Of a DNA stretch of 20,162 nucleotides, positions 16,267 to 20,162 are shown in pieces. The DNA is taken from assembly GCA_013154135.1 (NCBI GenBank), contig JAADDB010000026.1, positions 1-20,162 on the forward strand, given 5' to 3'. The DNA comes from Chloroflexota bacterium. Lineage in GTDB: Bacteria; Chloroflexota; Anaerolineae; JAADDB01. Every line of letters starts with the position of its first letter. Position 1 is the stretch's first letter. The notes beneath the pieces are model-generated. The model worked only from the letters and a program-made list of their open reading frames with translations, was not told the DNA's origin and did not search any database. A program made the translations under genes and the position numbers.

Positions 16267-17115
16267 CTACTTCTCTATGCCCGCGGTCAGCCCGGCGATG
16301 ATCTGTTTGGTCGCCAGGAGGAAGATCAGGATGAGGGGGAGGGTGGTGATGATCAACCCCGCGAAGAGGGTGGACCAGTCTGTCTGAAATTCACCGAAAA
16401 ACCGGGTCATGCCCACAGGCAGGGTCCATTTGTTGGTGGAACGCAAGAGGACCAGGGGGAAGAAGAAGTCGTTCCACAAGGGCACAAACTGGAAGACGAT
16501 GACCGTGGCTAGGGCCGGACGCACCAATGGGAGCATGATGCGGCCAAAGATGGTGAACTCCCCCGCACCGTCAATGCGGGCCGCCTCGCTCAGCTCCCGC
16601 GGCAGCTGCCGGAAGAACGCGGAAAGGACGAAGATGGAGAAAGGAATCCCCGTGGCCGCGTAGACCAGAATGAGCCCCAATCGGTTGTCGATCAACCCCA
16701 TGTTGTTCAGGAGGAGGAAGAGGGGAACGATGGCCAGGCGGAAGGGCAGCATGAGCCCGGCCAGGAAGTACGCGGTGAGGAAACGACTCCCCGTGAAAGT
16801 GTAGCGTCCCAACATGTAGCTGGCCAGAGCGGCCACGGCCGTGGCCAGGAGGACGGAGGAGACGGTAATGAGCAGGGAGTTGAAGAAGTACACGTTGAAG
16901 TTGGCTTGCTCCCAGGCCCGCACAAAGCTGTCGAAGCTCGGGGATTTGGGAAGGCCAACGGGATTTTTGAAGATCTCCCGGGTGGGACGCAGGGCACTGC
17001 TCACCACCAAGAGGAGGGGGAAGAGCACAATGGCCGCGTATCCCCACAACAACACCTGTGTCGCCAACGTGGTCCACGATATCCGGCGCAAGGCCCCGGT
17101 TCTTTGCCCTTTCAT
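16267..17115 (-). CDS. Carbohydrate ABC transporter permease (MalG/UgpE type)
   Basis: 282 residues. Start ATG at 17115 overlaps the stop of the partner permease (ATGA); an upstream GTG is rejected because of that coupling. It has an N-terminal helix (about 20-42), a periplasmic-type loop with SALRPTREIFKNPVGLPKSP typical of the MalG family, further helices, and the EAA loop EAARIDGAGEFTIFGRIMLP (177-196). It forms the channel with the MalF-type protein. No ATPase of this transporter follows: the next element is the regulator promoter, 53-90 bp downstream, so a shared MsmK/UgpC-type ATPase elsewhere is expected. Confidence 0.93.
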   Translation of the reverse strand: MKGQRTGALRRISWTTLATQVLLWGYAAIVLFPLLLVVSSALRPTREIFKNPVGLPKSPSFDSFVRAWEQANFNVYFFNSLLITVSSVLLATAVAALASYMLGRYTFTGSRFLTAYFLAGLMLPFRLAIVPLFLLLNNMGLIDNRLGLILVYAATGIPFSIFVLSAFFRQLPRELSEAARIDGAGEFTIFGRIMLPLVRPALATVIVFQFVPLWNDFFFPLVLLRSTNKWTLPVGMTRFFGEFQTDWSTLFAGLIITTLPLILIFLLATKQIIAGLTAGIEK

Positions 17116-18068
17116 GTGAGGTGTTCCTCCCACTTACGAAATCGTCCGAGCATGAAGAGGGAAACGCCAAAGATGAAGATGAACATCAACACAGCCAGGG
17201 CCGAAGCCAGGCCAAACGCGTCCACACCTCCACGAAACGCGGTGCGGTAGAAGACCAGCCCCAGCACGTCGGTCGAACCCGCGGGTTCCCCGTTCACTCC
17301 GCCCATCGCCCAAACGATGCCAAAGACGTTGAAGTTGCCGATGAACGTGAGCACGGTCACGATCCCGATCACCGGCAGGAGAAGGGGGAGTTCGATGTGG
17401 AAGAAGAGCCGCCAACTGGTGGCCCCGTCGATCCGCGCGGCCTCCCGGATCTCATCGCTGATGTTGGTCAACCCCGCGGAGAAGAGGAGCATGGGGAATC
17501 CGACCCACTGCCAGGCGTTCACCAGGATGATGGCTGTGAGGGCGGTGTGGGGATCCCCTAACCAGGGGCGGGCCCAGGAGCCCAATCCCACAGCCCGCAG
17601 GATGTAGTTGATGGGGCCGAAGAGGGGGTTGAGCATGAGACTCCACAGGTATCCCACCACCAGCGCGCTGATGAGGTAGGGCATGGTGTAGACGACTTGG
17701 AAGAACCGCTTGCCCCATCGGGGTGCGTAGAGCAATCGGGCCAACAGGAGCCCCATGGTGTTCTGGACCAGCATGGTGCCGATGAAGAAGTAGACGTTGT
17801 GCAGGAAGGCCCGAGGCAATTGTTCGTTCAACGGATAACGGGTCAACAGCTCTCGGAAATTCCGTAGGCCCACAAAACTCCCCCGCGCCAGTCCTTTGAA
17901 CTCGAACAGGCTGAAGTAGAGGGACTGAAACAGGGGCCAGACCATGAAGACGGTGTAGAGAAGAAAGGCCGGCAGGATGAACAAGGCAATGATACTCCAG
18001 TGGGGCGCCTGATGCCCCACGCCTCGAGTGCGTTTACGACCTTTGCCCCCTATGCGGAATCCACCCAT
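17112..18068 (-). CDS. Carbohydrate ABC transporter permease (MalF/UgpA type)
   Basis: 318 residues from ATG 18068, with AGGAGA 9 nt upstream. The longer frame to 18119 is rejected because it would run through the hairpin at 18091-18117. It has a basic cytoplasmic N-terminus (GGKGRKRTRG), a first helix at about 25-45 (IIALFILPAFLLYTVFMVWP), the family motif LYFSLFEFKG, further helices, and the EAA loop EAARIDGATSWRLFFHIELP (209-228). It follows the substrate-binding lipoprotein gene after a hairpin and is translationally coupled to the second permease. Confidence 0.93.
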   Translation of the reverse strand: MGGFRIGGKGRKRTRGVGHQAPHWSIIALFILPAFLLYTVFMVWPLFQSLYFSLFEFKGLARGSFVGLRNFRELLTRYPLNEQLPRAFLHNVYFFIGTMLVQNTMGLLLARLLYAPRWGKRFFQVVYTMPYLISALVVGYLWSLMLNPLFGPINYILRAVGLGSWARPWLGDPHTALTAIILVNAWQWVGFPMLLFSAGLTNISDEIREAARIDGATSWRLFFHIELPLLLPVIGIVTVLTFIGNFNVFGIVWAMGGVNGEPAGSTDVLGLVFYRTAFRGGVDAFGLASALAVLMFIFIFGVSLFMLGRFRKWEEHLT

Positions 18069-18090
18069 TCCCCACGCTCTCCTGTGACAA

Positions 18091-18117
18091 GGGGGCGGCC
18101 GGTAGTCGACCGCCCCC
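18091..18117 (-). terminator. Intercistronic hairpin between binding protein and permease genes
   Basis: GGGGGCGG (18091-18098) pairs with CCGCCCCC (18110-18117) over an 11-nt loop; TTGTCAC follows in the transcript. This is the position where binding-protein operons commonly carry an attenuating or 3'-protecting hairpin, making the lipoprotein more abundant than the permeases. Confidence 0.6.
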
Positions 18118-18136
18118 AATGTGTTCCTCGATGGAC

Positions 18137-19477
18137 TTATTGACCGGATTTCTTCGGCTTAAACCACTGGGAGATGCCTTCCTGAACGCTGCGGGCCACC
18201 TCTTCCGCGGTCATCTCGCCCAACAGCATCTTCTGGATGCCGTTCCCCAGCAAGGTGCTCCCCGAAGGGCTTCCGTAGCGGAAGTCCACGAGCATCAGGT
18301 AGGGAGTAGGCGTCTCCTCGTAGAACTTGGCGAACTGGGCGAGGAGGGGATCCGTGGGCTTGGTGCCCGGCAGCGGGGAAAGCTGCTTGATCTTCTCGGT
18401 GAACAGCTGGCCGAATTCGGGCGTCCCCATCCACTCCACCAGCTTGATGGCCTCTTCCTTCGCGTCGCTGTGCGCGTTGACGCCGTAGGAACCGTCCATC
18501 CAACCGGGGGTCAGGGAGTGGTCGATCACGGAGTCCGGCGGCGGCGGAACCCGGAACACGCCCAGGTCCAGCTCCGGCCCCTGGTTGCGCCAGAAGCCCA
18601 CCTCAAAGGAACCGCCGATGAAGATGCCCGCGCGCTCGGTCAGGAAGAGGGTGCGGGAATCCTGGTAGCCCACACCGACCACGTTCTCGGGCATGTAGGG
18701 CTGCAGGTCCTTCACCAACTGGATGGAGGCCACATAGTTGGGGTCGGTGAAGTCCGTCTCCCCGGCGAGGACCTTCTTCTCGAATTCCGGGCCGCCGTAG
18801 CGAGGCGCGCCCACCGCGTCGTGGACAATGGGCAGCATCCACGTGTCCTTCGCGGGCACGGCCAGAGGGATGTACCCTTCCTTCTTCAGGGTCTCCAACA
18901 CGTTGATGAACTCATCCCACGTCTTCGGTTCACTCAGGCCCAGTTTGTTGAAAATGCCCTTGTTGTAGTAGGCAGCGACGGCCTGGATGCCGAAGGGCAC
19001 GCCGTAGATGTGCCCGTCCTTGACGCCCATGGCCCCTTTCAAGATGTCGGGGGAGAAGTTGGAAAGGGTCTTCACCTTCCCGTCCAAGGGGACCAGCTGG
19101 CCGGCCTCCACCAGGGGCTGGAGCCCCCCGTAGGCACGCAGCTGAGCCACATCGGGCCCACCCTCACCGGTCAGCCCGGTGGCCAGGATGTTGTTGTAAT
19201 CGGTGTTGACGAAGGTCACGAACTCAATGGTCACGCCCGGATGCTTCTTCTCGTACACGTCGAAGATCTCGTTGTACGCATCCTCGTCCTCAGAGCGCCA
19301 GGACCAAACCGTGAGGGTCACGTTCTTGGTCGGTTGGGTCGCAGCGGCCTGAGGTGCTTCCGTGGGTTTCTCCTGAGCGGGGGCCTGGGTCGGAGGAGCT
19401 TTCTGAGCACACCCCGCCACCAGGACAACTAGCATTAACACGACGAACAGTTTGAGTAGCAAAGACCTGGATTTCAT
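18137..19477 (-). CDS. Carbohydrate ABC transporter substrate-binding lipoprotein (SBP family 1)
   Basis: 446 residues. Start ATG at 19477 has AAGGAGGAG about 6 nt upstream. It has a lipoprotein signal with lipobox LVAGC (Cys23), a Pro/Thr/Ala linker to about residue 50, then a family 1 binding fold: VTLTVWSWRSEDEDAYNEIF, YEKKHPGVTIEFV, GGPDVAQLRAYGGLQPLVEAGQLVPLD, YGVPFGIQAVAAYYNKGIFNKLGL, PKTWDEFINVLETLKKEGYIPLA. The family binds mono- and oligosaccharides. The promoter at 19969-19996 carries the same type of operator as the MurNAc operon, so the ligand is probably GlcNAc, MurNAc or a disaccharide of these. That specificity is inferred from regulation, not read from the protein. Confidence 0.93.
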   Translation of the reverse strand: MKSRSLLLKLFVVLMLVVLVAGCAQKAPPTQAPAQEKPTEAPQAAATQPTKNVTLTVWSWRSEDEDAYNEIFDVYEKKHPGVTIEFVTFVNTDYNNILATGLTGEGGPDVAQLRAYGGLQPLVEAGQLVPLDGKVKTLSNFSPDILKGAMGVKDGHIYGVPFGIQAVAAYYNKGIFNKLGLSEPKTWDEFINVLETLKKEGYIPLAVPAKDTWMLPIVHDAVGAPRYGGPEFEKKVLAGETDFTDPNYVASIQLVKDLQPYMPENVVGVGYQDSRTLFLTERAGIFIGGSFEVGFWRNQGPELDLGVFRVPPPPDSVIDHSLTPGWMDGSYGVNAHSDAKEEAIKLVEWMGTPEFGQLFTEKIKQLSPLPGTKPTDPLLAQFAKFYEETPTPYLMLVDFRYGSPSGSTLLGNGIQKMLLGEMTAEEVARSVQEGISQWFKPKKSGQ

Positions 19478-19962
19478 TGATTCTCCTCCTTAATTCTTCT
19501 CACTTCTCATCCGAGGTACGAGACACAAACACAGGAATTTTGTCTCCCTCACCTCCCTTCTCCTTGCGACGTGCCCGCAGGACACGTCTGGGGACATGGT
19601 TCCGTATGCCGCCCTCCTCGTGAATCCGCCTTCCCCTGCCCGTCGGACGACGAAACCCCACGCCCGCAGAACCTCCCTCGGGGGAACACATCAACGGACC
19701 ATGGGGTCAACCCTTCGCCTCCCTACAGGGCCCGCGTCACCGCCGGAAACCCGGTTCCATACCGGAAGAGGGACTTCGGTTGATGGCCTTTATCTTGTTC
19801 ACCCGTGCACGCAGAGGGGGTCACGAGGAAGGGTTCATGCACCATGAGGCAGGATGGGGTGACGATGAGGACGTCGGACCGATCCCTTTGCCTCTTCTGG
19901 TCCACCGGGTTACGGATACAGCACCGTCCCGTTCGAGTCCACTTCCGGTATAGACCGCTCTA
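19478..19962 (-). other. Unusually long (about 485 nt) leader of the sugar-transporter operon
   Basis: Between the predicted transcription start (about 19962) and the lipoprotein ATG there is no convincing gene; short open frames here lack ribosome sites. It contains a strong hairpin (19568-19588, 9-bp stem with one G-T pair, loop of 3) and a weaker one (19520-19546). No known riboswitch or glmS ribozyme was recognised. Confidence 0.5.
19944..19959. promoter_or_regulatory. dre-like operator of the sugar-transporter operon
   Basis: The plus strand reads GGTATAGACC at 19947-19956; the minus strand reads GGTCTATACC, one base from the palindrome at the regulator promoter. It starts 9 nt downstream of the -10 box, the same offset as the site at 16179-16194. 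Confidence 0.65.
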
Positions 19963-19968
19963 GGCCAG

Positions 19969-19996
19969 ATTATACCATAGGCCTTTTCGCTGTCAA
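19969..19996 (-). promoter_or_regulatory. Sigma-A promoter of the sugar-transporter operon
   Basis: On the minus strand, TTGACA (19991-19996) and TATAAT (19969-19974) are both perfect consensus, separated by 16 bp, with a TGG extended -10. The predicted start is near 19962. Confidence 0.82.
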
Positions 19997-20010
19997 GTGG
20001 GGGGTGAGAA

Positions 20011-20162
20011 TGATGAGTGACGATTGACGATTAAGGAGGTTGGCTGCAGGGCGAGGTTGGCCGGGATGGGCGAGGTCTAACGCATAACGAGTAACGAGTA
20101 AGAGGGGAGGAAAACCATCATGGGCCGGGTGTGGCGATTCCCGGCCGGTCATGTCCCCCTAT
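20011..20162 (+). repeat. Intergenic dispersed repeat, copy B (runs to the window edge)
   Basis: Plus-strand relative of the minus-strand sequence at 3482-3614. It has heptamers TGATGAG, TGACGAT and TGACGAT, then ATTAAGG, TGGCTGCAGGGCGAG, GGCCGGGA, GAGGTCTAACG, and a second heptamer array ending AACGAGTAACGAGTAA. It has one more heptamer (CATAACG) than copy A in the second array. No gene is visible here. Confidence 0.8.

Noticed and set aside
19753..19768. Possible extra operator (minus strand CTTCCGGTATGGAACC), and TCCGGTAT near 5494
   Set aside because: They share only half of the dre-like palindrome and are not placed next to a promoter; too weak to call.
19500..19905. Small minus-strand frames in the sugar-transporter leader
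   Set aside because: No ribosome sites, no hydrophobic or domain pattern, and unusual composition; treated as untranslated leader.
19478..19962. glmS ribozyme or known riboswitch in the long leader
   Set aside because: Considered because of the amino-sugar context, but the conserved glmS core and other familiar riboswitch cores were not recognised.

Overview
The window looks like a stretch of a Chloroflexota genome, probably Anaerolineae or a relative. This is inferred from GC-rich coding sequence, long Pro-Thr linkers, a large surface protein in which an LPxTG-F motif directly precedes a C-terminal sortase domain, lipoproteins with Pro/Thr/Lys linkers, and intergenic heptamer repeats. No rRNA or taxonomic marker is present, so the assignment is moderate.

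Layout. Positions 2-3283 (+) hold the 3' part of a giant cell-surface protein: SdrD/CnaB-like and GEVED-type domains, two Pro-Thr tracts, and a terminal sortase. A structured convergent gap follows (3284-3607). From 3608 to 19477 every gene is on the minus strand. In transcription order these are: a sugar ABC transporter (lipoprotein plus two permeases, no ATPase); a GntR/UTRA regulator; NamZ (DUF1343 exo-N-acetylmuramidase); a fusion of a BadF-type amino-sugar kinase with MurQ; a dipeptide-type ABC transporter (B, C, D, F); a 60-residue two-helix membrane protein; the peptide-binding lipoprotein; and a GH20-like beta-N-acetylhexosaminidase.

Reading. Together the minus-strand genes look like a peptidoglycan-fragment (muropeptide) salvage locus. 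Two transporters import sugar- and peptide-containing fragments. Two glycosidases without signal peptides would release MurNAc and GlcNAc in the cytoplasm. The kinase domain would phosphorylate the free sugars, and MurQ would convert MurNAc-6-P to GlcNAc-6-P. Two near-consensus sigma-A promoters, one before the sugar transporter and one before the regulator, each carry a dre-like palindrome (GGTCTAKACC core) exactly 9 nt downstream of the -10 box. This is the site type used by NagR/DasR regulators, so the locus is probably repressed by its own GntR protein and induced by phosphorylated amino sugar, the product of the pathway.

Both ends of the minus-strand block are flanked by inverted copies of an undescribed intergenic repeat of about 130 bp built partly from 7-bp units (3482-3614 and 20011-20162).
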